Assembly (NCBI GenBank): GCA_965227875.1
Contig: OZ245783.1
Span: forward strand, 2,790,001 to 2,854,000
Source of the DNA: G965227875 sp965227875
GTDB lineage: Bacteria > Pseudomonadota > Alphaproteobacteria > Rhizobiales > JAJFHC01
Direction of reading: 5' to 3'
Length of the DNA: 64,000 bases
Position numbers and translations under genes: made by a program. Position 1 is the first letter of the stretch. Every line of letters begins with the position of its first letter. The notes beneath the pieces are model-generated. The model was given only the letters and a program-made list of their open reading frames with translations. It was not told where the DNA came from and did not search any database. Shown piece after piece: positions 8,355 to 17,303 of this stretch.

Positions 8355-9344
8355 CTACATCCTGAAGGCGTCGACGAGCGACTTGCCCCATTTCCCGGCC
8401 TGCTCGAGCCATTCCATGGTCATCGTCTTGCCGGCCTCGACCAGGGCGGCACGGAGTGCGTCGCTGGGTGCTGCAACCTTGATGCCGTTGTCCTCGAGAC
8501 CCTTGGTCTTTTCTCCCGTCTCGGCCTTGGACGCGTCCCAGCCGCGCTTCTGGGCGATGGCCGCGGCCGCGAGGATGCCGAACTGGGTTTCCTTGTCGAG
8601 CCGCTTGAAGACCCTCTCGTTCATGACGACGATGTTCTTGGGCAGCCAGGCCTGGACGTCGTAATAGTTCGACAGGTAGTCCCAGGCCTTGGTGTTGAAA
8701 CCGGTCGAGGGCGACGTCACCATGGCGTCCACGCGGCCGGTCGAGAAGGCCTGGGCGAGGTCTGCGACCTCGACCTGGGTCGGGACGGCCTTCATGATCT
8801 GCGCGAGACGCTCGGTTGCCGAATTGTAGGCCCTGAACTTGAGGCCCGCCATGTCGCCGGGAGCCTCGATCGCCTTGTTGGCGTAAAGCCCCTGCGGCGG
8901 CCAGGGAACCGCGTAGAGGACCATCAGGCCCTGTTCCGCGAGCAGATCCTCGATCACGGGCCGCGACACGTTCCAGAGTTTCTCGGCATCGTCATAGGAC
9001 GAGGCAAGGAACGGGATCGAATCGATGCCGAACAGCGGGTTCTCGTTCGAAAGGCGCGACAGCAGGAATTCGCCGATCTGGACCTGCCCGCTGCGCACCG
9101 CCCCCTTGATCTCGGGATGCTTGAAGAGCGAACCCGACGAGTGGACCTTGATCTCGACGGCGCCGTTGGTGAGCGCCGCGACATCCTTGGTGAACTGGAT
9201 GTGATTCAGGGTGTGGAAGTTGTTGTCGCCGTAGGGGACCGGCATGTTCCAGGTATCGGCCATCGCGGACCCGGCGATCCCGCCCGCCAGAAGGACACCC
9301 AACACGCTGCCGACGGCGCGCCCGAATTTGAAGAACGTTTTCAT
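8355..9344 (-). CDS. TRAP transporter substrate-binding protein (DctP-like)
   Basis: This 329-residue periplasmic protein has an N-terminal signal peptide (KTFFKFGRAVGSVLGVLL, cut near GSAMA). The DctP/TeaA fold is recognisable from VQIGEFLLSRLS, the conserved arginine in MAGLKFRAYNSA that usually binds the substrate carboxylate, and the segment VDAMVTSPSTGFNTKAWDYL. A strong ribosome-binding site (AGGAGAGG) precedes the ATG. It is the first gene of the P-Q-M set. The conserved arginine suggests an organic acid, possibly a sulfonate or keto acid, but the ligand is unknown. There is no adjacent regulator gene, although a 450-base upstream gap could hold a control region. Confidence 0.95.
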   Translation of the reverse strand: MKTFFKFGRAVGSVLGVLLAGGIAGSAMADTWNMPVPYGDNNFHTLNHIQFTKDVAALTNGAVEIKVHSSGSLFKHPEIKGAVRSGQVQIGEFLLSRLSNENPLFGIDSIPFLASSYDDAEKLWNVSRPVIEDLLAEQGLMVLYAVPWPPQGLYANKAIEAPGDMAGLKFRAYNSATERLAQIMKAVPTQVEVADLAQAFSTGRVDAMVTSPSTGFNTKAWDYLSNYYDVQAWLPKNIVVMNERVFKRLDKETQFGILAAAAIAQKRGWDASKAETGEKTKGLEDNGIKVAAPSDALRAALVEAGKTMTMEWLEQAGKWGKSLVDAFRM

Positions 9345-9794
9345 TTCCCTCTCCTCTCGATCGTCAGCCCGTCACGAAACACCTGGATCTTGGGGTGAAA
9401 CGGAACGTGTTGACCGACCATCAGATTAACGAACTCCGGTTGCTTCTGTCGAGCGAACCGGGCCCATGACGAATCCTTGCGACTGGCTTGCCGGCGCGCG
9501 TGCCCGATGGCCGCTGCCGAAGCCGGCGCCATCTTCGCCCAGAAGTCTCTTCTTGTCGCCCGTGTTCTGCATGCTCATCGTCTCAGGCAGGAAAAAGCGA
9601 AGATCGAAGGCGTCTCCCGGAAGAGGTTGCGGCGAATACGCACCGGTGGTGGACCAGCGGGTGCCAGCCCTGGGCATCGGCCAACCGGACCGGGACCGAG
9701 CATGGCCGAGGCTGTCCAGCGGCGCGGGCCGTGCTACAACGCAACATGATCCCGCCTGCCCGGCGTACCCCGCAACAGGACCGAAACAGACGCC
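9345..9794. other. 450-base intergenic region, divergent upstream of dctP
   Basis: It holds the dctP ribosome-binding site at its left edge and must contain divergent promoters. Short open frames on both strands have arginine-rich, low-complexity translations and no recognisable domain. I see no RNA gene, repeat or clear operator. Confidence 0.5.
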
Positions 9795-11249
9795 ATGCCC
9801 CTCTCCATCGGCCTCGTCGGATACGGCCATTTCGGCGCGTTTCTCCATGCCCTGGCACAGCGCTTCCTGCCGGATGCGGTGCTGAAGGTCCATTCCGGAC
9901 GCCGCACGCCCGACGGTGTCCTCTTTTTTCCGCTCGAAGAGGTCGCGGCCTGCGACGCGGTGGTCCTGTCCGTGCCGATCAGCGCCTACGAGGCCACGCT
10001 GGCAAGGGTTGCCCCGTACATGAAGCCGGACGGCATCGTCGTCGATATCGCCACCGTCAAGCAACACACCATGGACCTCGTGCGGAAGCTCCGGCCGGGC
10101 CGTCCCTTCGTCGCCATGCATCCCATGTTCGGTCCGGAAAGCTACGCCAAGCGTGGCGGCGACGTCGGCGGTCTGCGCATCGTGATCACCGGGCACGGCC
10201 TCGCACCCGCGCATTACGAGCTCCTGCGCGAGCGGCTTTCCGGGGTTGGCTTCTCGGTCATCGAGAAGACCGCCGAGGCCCATGACAGGGACCTGGCCGA
10301 GACGCTCTTCCTCACCCACTATGTCGGCCAGGTGATCGCCCGTGGCGGGTTCGAGCGCACCGACATCGACACCGTCTCCTTCGGTTTCCTGATGGATGCG
10401 GTGGACTCCGTGCGCCATGACGGCCAGCTCTTCGAGGAGGTCTGCCGTTTCAACCCCTATTGCGCCGAGGTCATCGACCGCTTCGACCGCAGCGACCGCC
10501 AGGTCCGCGAGGCGATGCTCGGGCTTCGGCCTTCGAAGATCGACAGGGCTTCAACAAGCGAAGGGAAATCGAGTTGCGGCTTCGGTGAGGGTGTGATGAC
10601 TGCGGATGACATCGTCGGTTTCTGGTCGTCGGTTGACGATCCGGGCGTTCATCCCGCTGATAGTGGCACATTGCCCGCTGAATCCTTCGCCACTCAGCTG
10701 TATCCACTGCCCTGGGTCGGGCGCATTCGTGACGCCAAGGCCTATGTTCTTCTCCTCAATCCCGGACTTTCTCCGGAAGATGAGAGATATGAGACCGAGC
10801 GGCCGGATTTCAGGAACACCCTTCAGCGAAATCTCCGGGGCGAATCCGACTACATCTACCTGATGCGCGAATTCAGTGATCATCCCGGCCATCGATGGGC
10901 CTACACCACCTTCGGCCCCGACATTTCCGAAAGGGACCGCGACCGGATCTGTGTCCTGCAGCTTGTCCCATATCATTCCGCCGACGGCGCGGCTGCCCGC
11001 AGGATCGCCCCGAAGCTGCCGTCGTCGATTGCGATGCAGCGTTTCGTTCATGACACGTTGCTGCCGCGCGCAATGGCGGGCGAAGTGGCCCTTGTCGTCG
11101 CGCGCTCGCAGAAATTGTGGGGCGTAACCGACGCCGATGAAACCGGCGCCGTCGTGATCTACAGGGGCTGGGAATGCCGACGTGCGCTCCAGACGGCGGA
11201 GTCCCGTGGCGGCAAGGTCATCCGCACGTTCGGGATTGGGAAATCTTGA
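9795..11249 (+). CDS. Prephenate-dehydrogenase-like domain fused to an unrelated C-terminal domain
   Basis: The 484-residue frame is uninterrupted. Residues 1 to about 255 are a prephenate/arogenate dehydrogenase-type protein: Rossmann start SIGLVGYGHFGAFLHAL, VVLSVPISAYEATL, IVVDIATVK, and the active-site segment FVAMHPMFGPES. That enzyme family normally ends near here. From residue 268 (an in-frame ATG at 10596 preceded by GGTGAGGG) a different domain begins. It contains AKAYVLLLNPGLSPEDERYE and later VALVVARSQKLWGV, loosely like the uracil-DNA-glycosylase fold, with no firm family. The junction residues look like non-homologous linker. This may be a genuine bifunctional protein, or two genes joined by loss of the first stop, the second still able to start at 10596. 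Confidence 0.75.
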   Translation: MPLSIGLVGYGHFGAFLHALAQRFLPDAVLKVHSGRRTPDGVLFFPLEEVAACDAVVLSVPISAYEATLARVAPYMKPDGIVVDIATVKQHTMDLVRKLRPGRPFVAMHPMFGPESYAKRGGDVGGLRIVITGHGLAPAHYELLRERLSGVGFSVIEKTAEAHDRDLAETLFLTHYVGQVIARGGFERTDIDTVSFGFLMDAVDSVRHDGQLFEEVCRFNPYCAEVIDRFDRSDRQVREAMLGLRPSKIDRASTSEGKSSCGFGEGVMTADDIVGFWSSVDDPGVHPADSGTLPAESFATQLYPLPWVGRIRDAKAYVLLLNPGLSPEDERYETERPDFRNTLQRNLRGESDYIYLMREFSDHPGHRWAYTTFGPDISERDRDRICVLQLVPYHSADGAAARRIAPKLPSSIAMQRFVHDTLLPRAMAGEVALVVARSQKLWGVTDADETGAVVIYRGWECRRALQTAESRGGKVIRTFGIGKS

Positions 11250-11310
11250 GGACGAGTGACACTTCCGCCGTGGTTCCTGCCCGGCCCCCGTCGGGTGCTG
11301 TGCTCTGCCG

Positions 11311-12105
11311 CTACCCTGTCTTGAATTCCTGGCGGATGGCGTCGGTGATGCCGCTGACATATTCGTCGAACATCAGCTTGCCCTTTTCCGCCGTGGCCTC
11401 TTTCGCGGAATTGAGCGCGCCGGACCGGGGCAGGCCGGGAATGTTGTCGAACGAGGCGGGAAACACGTCATAGGGCGGGAACTCCGCCGGGACGTCGGTG
11501 GCCAGCGCCGACATGTCGACCAGTTCGGGATGCCGGTGCAGCATGACGGACGTCTCCATCATGCCGGCATGTTCCAGCGGCCAGCTCGGAAAGCCGTCGG
11601 GCCAGACGATCTTCTCGGTCTCGCTCGAGGTGAACTCGTAATAGCCGATGCGCAGGATCTTGGCGTCGTTGACGCCGTCGCGCGACAGCTCCTTCAGCGC
11701 CAGTTCGATGCCCTCGGTGATGAACATGGTGTTCTCCGAATGCCCGTCCATCAGCACCATCTTGCGGCCGCCATGGCGGGCGAACTCGCAGATCACGTCG
11801 CGCACGCCGGTGATCATCGCTTCGGCCGAAAGGCTCGTCGTGCCGGGGAAATGGTTGCCGCCGCCGGTGCGCGGTTGCGACCGGTAGCCATAGGCGAGCG
11901 AGGGCGCGACAAGCCCGCCCGTGTTGCGCGCCACCTCCTCGGAAATCTCGCGCGGGATGACCTCGTCGCAGTTCATCGGCAGGTGCGGTCCGTGCTGTTC
12001 GAGCGCGCCGACCGGGAGGAAGATCACCGGTTCGCGCTCGCGCATGTACCGGTCGTATTCCATCCAGTTCAGGTGCTCGATCCTGACGTGGTCCTTCGTC
12101 GACAT
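11311..12105 (-). CDS. Creatininase-family amidohydrolase
   Basis: This 264-residue protein carries the metal site of creatinine amidohydrolase: GALEQHGPHLP (Glu and His ligands), NCDE (Asp), GGNHFPGTTSL and MDGHSENTMF (His and Glu ligands). The DGHSEN motif is closer to true creatininase (DGHYEN) than to the MftE branch. Creatininase opens the creatinine ring to creatine using two metal ions. It is the last gene of an operon with a complete polyamine-type ABC importer, 11 bases after the ATPase stop, so the imported compound is probably its substrate or a precursor. No creatinase follows, so creatinine itself is uncertain; other cyclic amides or formamides are possible. Confidence 0.85.
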   Translation of the reverse strand: MSTKDHVRIEHLNWMEYDRYMREREPVIFLPVGALEQHGPHLPMNCDEVIPREISEEVARNTGGLVAPSLAYGYRSQPRTGGGNHFPGTTSLSAEAMITGVRDVICEFARHGGRKMVLMDGHSENTMFITEGIELALKELSRDGVNDAKILRIGYYEFTSSETEKIVWPDGFPSWPLEHAGMMETSVMLHRHPELVDMSALATDVPAEFPPYDVFPASFDNIPGLPRSGALNSAKEATAEKGKLMFDEYVSGITDAIRQEFKTG

Positions 12106-12116
12106 GGGCGTTCCTC

Positions 12117-13250
12117 TTATTGTTGCGGGCGTGTCCGGTCGGCCGGAATGACAAGCGCATCGGTCTCACCGAAGGCCAGACCGGCGTCTTCGCGCGGCTT
12201 GAGGCCCAGTTCCTGGTAGGCGCGCTGCGGCACCTGCACCTTGAGTTCGCCGCCGCTCCGGGTCTCGAACACGAGCGTCACCATGTTGCCGGCGAAGCTC
12301 TCGCCGATGAGCGTCGCGTTGAGCCGGTTGCCGCCCGCCCGGTCCGGCCTGTCGCCTGTGTCCGCCGGGCTGTCGATGCTCACCAGATCGGCGCCGACAA
12401 CGAGATGCACGTCCTGCCCCTCTTTCACCGGCGGGTTGAGCCCGTTGTGCGAGACGAAATCGCCCAGCGCCGTCGCCACCTTGACCCGCGTGCCGCCGGC
12501 ATTGGCCACCTTGCCGTCGAGGATGTTGTTGGTGCCGACGAACTGGGCGACGAACCGCGTCTTGGGGCCGCGGTAGATGTCCATCGGGCTGCCCGCCTGC
12601 TCGATGCGGCCGCCGTTCATGATGACGACGCGGTCGGCCATGGCGAAGGCTTCCGACTGGTTGTGGGTCACGTAGATGAACGTGATGCCGAGCGCCTTCT
12701 GCAGTTCGGCGAGCTCGCTCTGCATGCGCACGACCATGTTGGCGTCCAGCGCGGACAGCGGCTCGTCGAGCAGCAGGATCTCCGGTTCCAGGACCAGCGC
12801 CCGGGCGAGCGCCACCCGCTGCGCCTGGCCGCCTGAAAGAGTGTCCGGATAGCGCTGTGCGAGATCGCCGATGCCGAGGCGGTCGAGCCAGGTCTGCGCC
12901 CGGCCGTTCCGTTCCGGTTTCGATACCTTGTCGTTCCGCAGGCCGAAGGCGACGTTGTCGCGCACGGTGAGAAACGGAAAGAGCGCGTAGTTCTGCCAGA
13001 CGAGCGGCATCCGGCGCAGCCACGGCGGGGTGCCGCTGATCGGCGCGCCGTCGCGGAAGATCTCGCCCGAGGTCGGCGTTTCCAGCCCGGCCAGCATGCG
13101 AAGCGTGGTGGTCTTGCCGCAGCCGCTCGGCCCCATGATCGCGACAAAGCTGCCGCGCTCGACATCGAGGTGGAAATCCTCGACGGCCAGCGCGTCGCCG
13201 AACCGCTTCTGTACATGTTCGAACCTGAGAAACCTGTCCGTTCCGGTCAT
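12117..13250 (-). CDS. ABC transporter ATP-binding protein (polyamine/opine/phosphonate type)
   Basis: This 377-residue ATPase has Walker A GPSGCGKTT near residue 40, Q-loop WQNYALFPFLTV, signature LSGGQAQRVALARAL, Walker B ILLLDEPLSALD and the H-loop in YVTHNQSEAFAMADR. About 130 residues of C-terminal TOBE-type regulatory domain follow, as in PotA. The start MTGTDRFL at 13248-13250 overlaps the stop of the upstream permease gene (ATGA overlap), which shows translational coupling. It powers the importer encoded by the three genes upstream. The ATPase sequence does not reveal which cation, amide or amino compound is carried. Confidence 0.96.
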   Translation of the reverse strand: MTGTDRFLRFEHVQKRFGDALAVEDFHLDVERGSFVAIMGPSGCGKTTTLRMLAGLETPTSGEIFRDGAPISGTPPWLRRMPLVWQNYALFPFLTVRDNVAFGLRNDKVSKPERNGRAQTWLDRLGIGDLAQRYPDTLSGGQAQRVALARALVLEPEILLLDEPLSALDANMVVRMQSELAELQKALGITFIYVTHNQSEAFAMADRVVIMNGGRIEQAGSPMDIYRGPKTRFVAQFVGTNNILDGKVANAGGTRVKVATALGDFVSHNGLNPPVKEGQDVHLVVGADLVSIDSPADTGDRPDRAGGNRLNATLIGESFAGNMVTLVFETRSGGELKVQVPQRAYQELGLKPREDAGLAFGETDALVIPADRTRPQQ

Positions 13251-14038
13251 GGGGTACTCCGCCGCTTGCGGCTGCGTTGACTGGCGATCAGCACGACCTG
13301 GGCCAGGACGACCAGCATGAGCGACAATGTGAAGGTGACACTGCCGATGGCGTTGACACTGGGGCTGGCCTGCCGGGCGACGAGGTTGAGCACCCTGACC
13401 GGCAGCGTCTCCTCGAGACCGGAGACGAACCAGGCGATGGCGAACTCGTCCAGCGAGATGGCCGCCGTGATGAAGGCCGACGCCAGGATCGCCGGCAGGC
13501 AGAAGGGGATGATCACCCGGCGCAGGGTCTGCCAGGGGTTGGCGCCGAGGTTCCAGGACGCCGCCTCCAGGTTGGGCGCCATCTGCGACAGGCGCAGCCG
13601 GCAGATCGCCATCGCGAACGGCGTGCACAGCACCACATGGGCGATGATGACCGATTTCAGCGTCCCCGAAAGCCCGATCTGCGACAGGAACATCAGCATG
13701 GCGACGCCGAGGATCAGCACGGGGATCATCGGCGGCACGATGCCCAGCGCGACGTAGAACTTCTGTCCGAAGAACCTGTACCGGTAGTCGACATAGGCGG
13801 CGCCGAAGCCGATGAAAGTCGAGAGCAGCGACGTGGCGGCCGCGACCTGGAGCGACCGGATGAAAGCGTCGTGGAACGCGGATTCCTCCAGCACTTTCTC
13901 GTACCAGATCGTGCTGACACCCGGCAGGGGCAGTGTCGGAAAGCGGTTCTCGCTGAAGCTGAACACGAAACTGACGACGATCGGTGCGAAGATGAAGGCG
14001 AAGGTGAGCAACGTGTAGGCCCTGAGCAGGTTGCGCAT
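13247..14038 (-). CDS. ABC transporter permease (PotC-like)
   Basis: The 263-residue inner-membrane protein has six helices and the EAA loop near SQMAPNLEAASWNLGANPWQ, the surface that contacts the ATPase. The start MRNLLRAYTLL at 14036-14038 lies 5 bases after the stop of the other permease gene, and its own stop overlaps the ATPase start. In this family two different permeases form a heterodimer; this one corresponds to PotC. A longer in-frame extension upstream reads antisense-like sequence through the neighbouring gene and is not real. Confidence 0.95.
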   Translation of the reverse strand: MRNLLRAYTLLTFAFIFAPIVVSFVFSFSENRFPTLPLPGVSTIWYEKVLEESAFHDAFIRSLQVAAATSLLSTFIGFGAAYVDYRYRFFGQKFYVALGIVPPMIPVLILGVAMLMFLSQIGLSGTLKSVIIAHVVLCTPFAMAICRLRLSQMAPNLEAASWNLGANPWQTLRRVIIPFCLPAILASAFITAAISLDEFAIAWFVSGLEETLPVRVLNLVARQASPSVNAIGSVTFTLSLMLVVLAQVVLIASQRSRKRRSTP

Positions 14039-14043
14039 GCCGG

Positions 14044-14916
14044 TCACCTCCTCTTTCTCGCGCCGCCATAGGCCATGGACATGGCAAGCGACACGGTGAC
14101 GACCAGCGTCAGCACCATGACGATGGCGATGACGGAAGCGCGCGGCCATTGCAGGCCGCCGCGCACCTGGTCGACGATGAGGATCGAAAGCGTCGGCGGG
14201 TTGGAGCCGCCCAGCACCTGCGGGCTGATCAGGTCTCCGAAACTGAGCACGAAGGCGAAGGCGGCCGCCAGGACGATGCCGTTGCGCGCCGCGGGGATGA
14301 CGACGCGGAAGATGGAGAGCAGGGGCGTGCAGCCGAGGTTCTGCCCCGCCTCGATGAGCCGGCGGTCGATGCTGGACAGGCTGAAGAGCTGGAGCAGCAG
14401 GACCAGCGGCATGATGAGTGTCAGGTAGCCGATGACCGAGCCGAAAAGGTTGTTGATCATCTGGACGGGGCCAAGCCCGATCCAGCCAAGGGCGGAATTG
14501 ACGACGCCTTCGTCGCCGAGCATCGTGCGCCATGTGAACGCCCGGACCAGGAAACTCGTGAAGAACGGCGCCATGATGAGGCAGCCGCCGAGCAGCCGGA
14601 TCCGGGGGCTCGATTTGAGCGCCAGGTAGTAGGCGCAGGGAAAGGCCAGAACTGTTGCGGCGACCGCGGCGATGCCCGCCCCGAGAAACGAGCGGCCGAA
14701 CGCGTCCCAGAAATAGTCCGCCGAGAGAATGGCGACCCAGTTGGCGGCGCTGAAGTCGGCGGCAAGCTGGAAGTTGCGCACCGACCACAGCGACATGACG
14801 CCCATGAAGACGACAGGGGCAAGGAAGAACGCTCCCTGCCACAGGCCGAGCGGGGCACCCAGCGCCAGGGGGAAGACGAGACGTGTCGCCTTGTCGGGTG
14901 ACGGGTGCCGCGCCAT
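14044..14916 (-). CDS. ABC transporter permease (PotB-like)
   Basis: This 290-residue protein has six predicted helices and an EAA-type loop around DRRLIEAGQNLGCTPLLS. It has a longer cytoplasmic N terminus than its partner, as in PotB-type permeases. It starts 21 bases after the stop of the solute-binding protein gene. Together with the next gene it forms the transmembrane channel of the importer. Confidence 0.95.
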   Translation of the reverse strand: MARHPSPDKATRLVFPLALGAPLGLWQGAFFLAPVVFMGVMSLWSVRNFQLAADFSAANWVAILSADYFWDAFGRSFLGAGIAAVAATVLAFPCAYYLALKSSPRIRLLGGCLIMAPFFTSFLVRAFTWRTMLGDEGVVNSALGWIGLGPVQMINNLFGSVIGYLTLIMPLVLLLQLFSLSSIDRRLIEAGQNLGCTPLLSIFRVVIPAARNGIVLAAAFAFVLSFGDLISPQVLGGSNPPTLSILIVDQVRGGLQWPRASVIAIVMVLTLVVTVSLAMSMAYGGARKRR

Positions 14917-14937
14917 CGGGTCGACCGGTCTCCGGGT

Positions 14938-16083
14938 CTACAGGTTCTGGAACTGCGTGTAGGCTTCCTGCCAGGTTTCCATCGACTGGGTCTTCGGAAG
15001 GCGGCGCGGAATGATCCGCCCGTCACGCAGGACCGCCATGATGTTGTCCTTCTCGGACGTCATGTGCAGCATATCCGCTTCCTTCGGGTTTTTGTCCACC
15101 AGCGCCTTCCAGGCCGCTTCGCTCGGCGTGTTGGCCATGTAGGAGGACTTGGTCATCAGCCTGGTCTGGCCTTCGACGCCGGTCAGGTAGTTGACGAGCT
15201 GGCGTGCGAGGTCGAGGCGCGGCGTGTCCTTGATCACGGAAACGGACTCGGTCCACATGATCGCGCCCTCCTTCGGCACGGCGCTGCGGATCGGATGCCC
15301 GGCGCGCTGCAGCAGGCCGGTGATCCAGTCGCCGCAACCCGGAATGACATGGGCCCCGCCATTGGCGAGCGAATCGAACACGCCCGAGAAGTTCCAGTAG
15401 CCGGCCACGTTCGGCTTCAGTTCGAACATGCGCTTCTTGAGGGCCTCGAACTGCGCGTCGGTGATGTTGTAGGGCGTCTTGTGACCCATGGCGGCGCTGA
15501 CGCAGCCCATGACGGGCAGGTACCAGTCACGCATGCCGAGCTTGCCCTTGACCTTTTCGTCCCACATGATTCCGTAGGTCGACACGTCGTCGGCGGACAG
15601 CTTCTCGGTGTTGTAGGCCAGGCCGTTGTAGCCCCAGCTCGTCATGAGCGCCATCAGCTTGCCGTCGAACCAGTGCTGCTCCCACTGGCGGAATTCGGGG
15701 AAGAGGGCATCGAGCTTGTAATCTTCCGGGTTCATCTCCTGCAGCAGGCCGGACTTGACGAGCAGCTCGACATAGGGAGCGTCGGCGGTCACGAGGTCGA
15801 ACGTGCCCTTCGGCGAACCGTGAATGAGGGCCAGCATCTTTTCACCGTCGGCATACTCCTTCGCCTTGATGGTGATGCCGGTCGCCTCCTTGAACGGCTT
15901 GACGACCTCGTCGGCCGAATGGCCCGAATAGGTGAGCCAGTTGATCACCTTTTCATCCGCCATCGAGGGGCGGATGATGGTCGGCGTCGCCAGCGACAGG
16001 GCGCCGAACGCGGCGGACTGTTTCAGAAACCGGCGGCGGCCGCCGAAACGAGGAGTTGTAATGCTGCTGGAATCCTTGGACAT
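14938..16083 (-). CDS. ABC transporter periplasmic solute-binding protein (PotD-like, Tat signal)
   Basis: The 381-residue protein starts at the ATG 16081-16083 with GGGAGA upstream. Its N terminus has a twin-arginine signal (GGRRRFLKQSAAFGALSLA, cut near PSMA), so it is probably exported folded. The body is a spermidine/putrescine-binding-like fold (VINWLTYSGHSADEVVKPF, FDLVTADAPYVELLVKSG, SWGYNGLAYNTEKL, LTGVEGQTRLM). It is the first gene of the five-gene importer-creatininase operon and the likely determinant of substrate choice. A longer frame to 16218 exists but lacks a ribosome-binding site and overlaps the promoter. Ligand classes in this family include polyamines, opines and other cationic nitrogen compounds. 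Confidence 0.93.
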   Translation of the reverse strand: MSKDSSSITTPRFGGRRRFLKQSAAFGALSLATPTIIRPSMADEKVINWLTYSGHSADEVVKPFKEATGITIKAKEYADGEKMLALIHGSPKGTFDLVTADAPYVELLVKSGLLQEMNPEDYKLDALFPEFRQWEQHWFDGKLMALMTSWGYNGLAYNTEKLSADDVSTYGIMWDEKVKGKLGMRDWYLPVMGCVSAAMGHKTPYNITDAQFEALKKRMFELKPNVAGYWNFSGVFDSLANGGAHVIPGCGDWITGLLQRAGHPIRSAVPKEGAIMWTESVSVIKDTPRLDLARQLVNYLTGVEGQTRLMTKSSYMANTPSEAAWKALVDKNPKEADMLHMTSEKDNIMAVLRDGRIIPRRLPKTQSMETWQEAYTQFQNL

Positions 16084-16200
16084 TGATGGTTTCTCCCATG
16101 TTGGCCGGCCCGGACAGGTTTGGGACGGCACCCTTGCTTGCAACTTTTCGCAGTGTGAATTCCGGATGATCGAGCGTTGCCAAAAAATGAATGGACTACA

Positions 16201-16228
16201 ATAATGAAAGGAATTCATGTTTTGTCAA
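16201..16228 (-). promoter_or_regulatory. Promoter for the ABC-creatininase operon
   Basis: On the minus strand a perfect -35 hexamer TTGACA (16223-16228) is followed after 16 bases by CATTAT (16201-16206), a 4/6 match to the -10 box. It points toward the solute-binding protein gene. Confidence 0.65.
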
Positions 16229-16232
16229 CATG
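16216..16232. promoter_or_regulatory. Probable TetR operator
   Basis: CATGTTTTGTCAACATG is a 17-base inverted repeat with perfect 6-base arms and a 5-base spacer. It covers the -35 box of the divergent ABC operon and reaches to the ribosome-binding site of the tetR gene, so one bound repressor could block both. A second, longer-range pair TGAATTCC (16156-16163) / GGAATTCA (16210-16217) lies in the same gap. Confidence 0.65.
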
Positions 16233-16241
16233 GGAGTCTCA

Positions 16242-16907
16242 ATGACCGGGGGAACGATGGGATTGCGCGAACGCAAGAAGGAGCAGAGCCGTCGCGGCAT
16301 ACTGGCCGCGGCGCACGAACTGTTCCTGCGCCAGGAATACGATGAAACGACGATGGAACAGATCGCCGAGGAGGCGAATGTCGCGGTCGGAACCGTCTAC
16401 AACTACTTCACGTCCAAGGGGGTGCTGCTGCTCTCGCTGATCGAGGATTCGGACCAGAAATACATCCAGGAGGGCAACGCGCTCGTCGCCGATCCGCCCG
16501 CCGACACCCAGGAGGCCCTGACGACCATCATGGTGCTGGCGACCGAACACTGCGTCCGCCAGCTTGGCAAGTCGATCTGGCGGCACGTGCTGGCCGCGAC
16601 CATGACGAGTGCAGGCTCCGCCTTCAGCCACCAGTACGAGGTGACGACGTCCCGGCACGAGGCTCTGGTGGTCGACATGATGGCGGCACTTCAACGCCGC
16701 GGCGACATCGACCGCCGGATCGACCCTGCCGACGCCGCGCATTTCCTCTTTTCCATGAAGTCCAAGCTGTTCATGAACTTCGTGTGCGAGGACGGCATGA
16801 GTCTCGAGAACCATCGCGCGGAGGTCAGGCGTTCGGTGTGGTATTTCCTGACCACGATCTGCGCGGCCCCGCAATCCTTCGCCCGTCCCCCTGCCGCTCC
16901 GGTGTGA
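16242..16907 (+). CDS. TetR-family transcriptional regulator
   Basis: The 221-residue protein has a typical TetR N-terminal DNA-binding domain (RERKKEQSRRGILAAAHELF, then MEQIAEEANVAVGTVYNYF) and a helical C-terminal ligand domain with no recognisable subfamily. The ATG at 16242 has GGGAG five bases upstream; an ATG at 16257 is an alternative. It is divergent from the PotD-like binding-protein gene, and the shared 158-base region holds a palindrome over the operon's -35 box. It is therefore the likely repressor of the importer-creatininase operon and of itself. The inducer may be the imported compound, which is inference. Confidence 0.93.
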   Translation: MTGGTMGLRERKKEQSRRGILAAAHELFLRQEYDETTMEQIAEEANVAVGTVYNYFTSKGVLLLSLIEDSDQKYIQEGNALVADPPADTQEALTTIMVLATEHCVRQLGKSIWRHVLAATMTSAGSAFSHQYEVTTSRHEALVVDMMAALQRRGDIDRRIDPADAAHFLFSMKSKLFMNFVCEDGMSLENHRAEVRRSVWYFLTTICAAPQSFARPPAAPV

Positions 16908-17000
16908 TCCCGGGGCACGCAACCCTGCCGTCAAGAGAGTGTGGTAAGGTTGAGGCGCATCCGGTTGTTGCACCAGGTCCGGATGAAGAGGAGACCTGAT

Positions 17001-17177
17001 ATGGGTAAGGACTATCATGCTGAGGGGCAGCGGGATTACGAACAGTCCGGCGGCCAATCGCCCAATCCACCGCGTGTTTCGGGAACCTTCGGAGGTGCCG
17101 ACAAGCGCCGGGAAGATGCGGCAAATCGCGAGGCGTATCAGTCGGGTTGGAACAACGCTCGCAAGCAGGATCGCTAG
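17001..17177 (+). CDS. Small conserved hypothetical protein
   Basis: A 58-residue hydrophilic protein beginning MGKDYHAEGQRDYEQSGG, preceded by a strong GAGGAGA ribosome-binding site. The composition (Asp-Tyr-His, Gln, Gly-rich, ending YQSGWNNARKQDR) resembles short uncharacterised proteobacterial proteins in which a DYHxxGQxD start and an xYxxGWxNA end recur. No membrane segment or signal is present. An in-frame extension to 16941 is arginine-rich and lacks a good start context. Function is unknown. Confidence 0.65.
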   Translation: MGKDYHAEGQRDYEQSGGQSPNPPRVSGTFGGADKRREDAANREAYQSGWNNARKQDR

Positions 17178-17303
17178 GGCAGACCCGACAGCACCGCCGA
17201 GGCGGTGTCCCGAGTGTGACCGTGGCCGGACTTGCGGCACACGACCGGCGGTTTGCGGCCACGCGATTGTGCGTTTCGCGTCCAGTTCCGTGGCGCCTGT
17301 TGC

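Noticed and set aside
13247..14842. A 531-residue fused permease reading upstream from 14038
   Set aside because: The N-terminal half is an out-of-frame reading of the PotB-like permease gene. A proper start and coupling exist at 14038.
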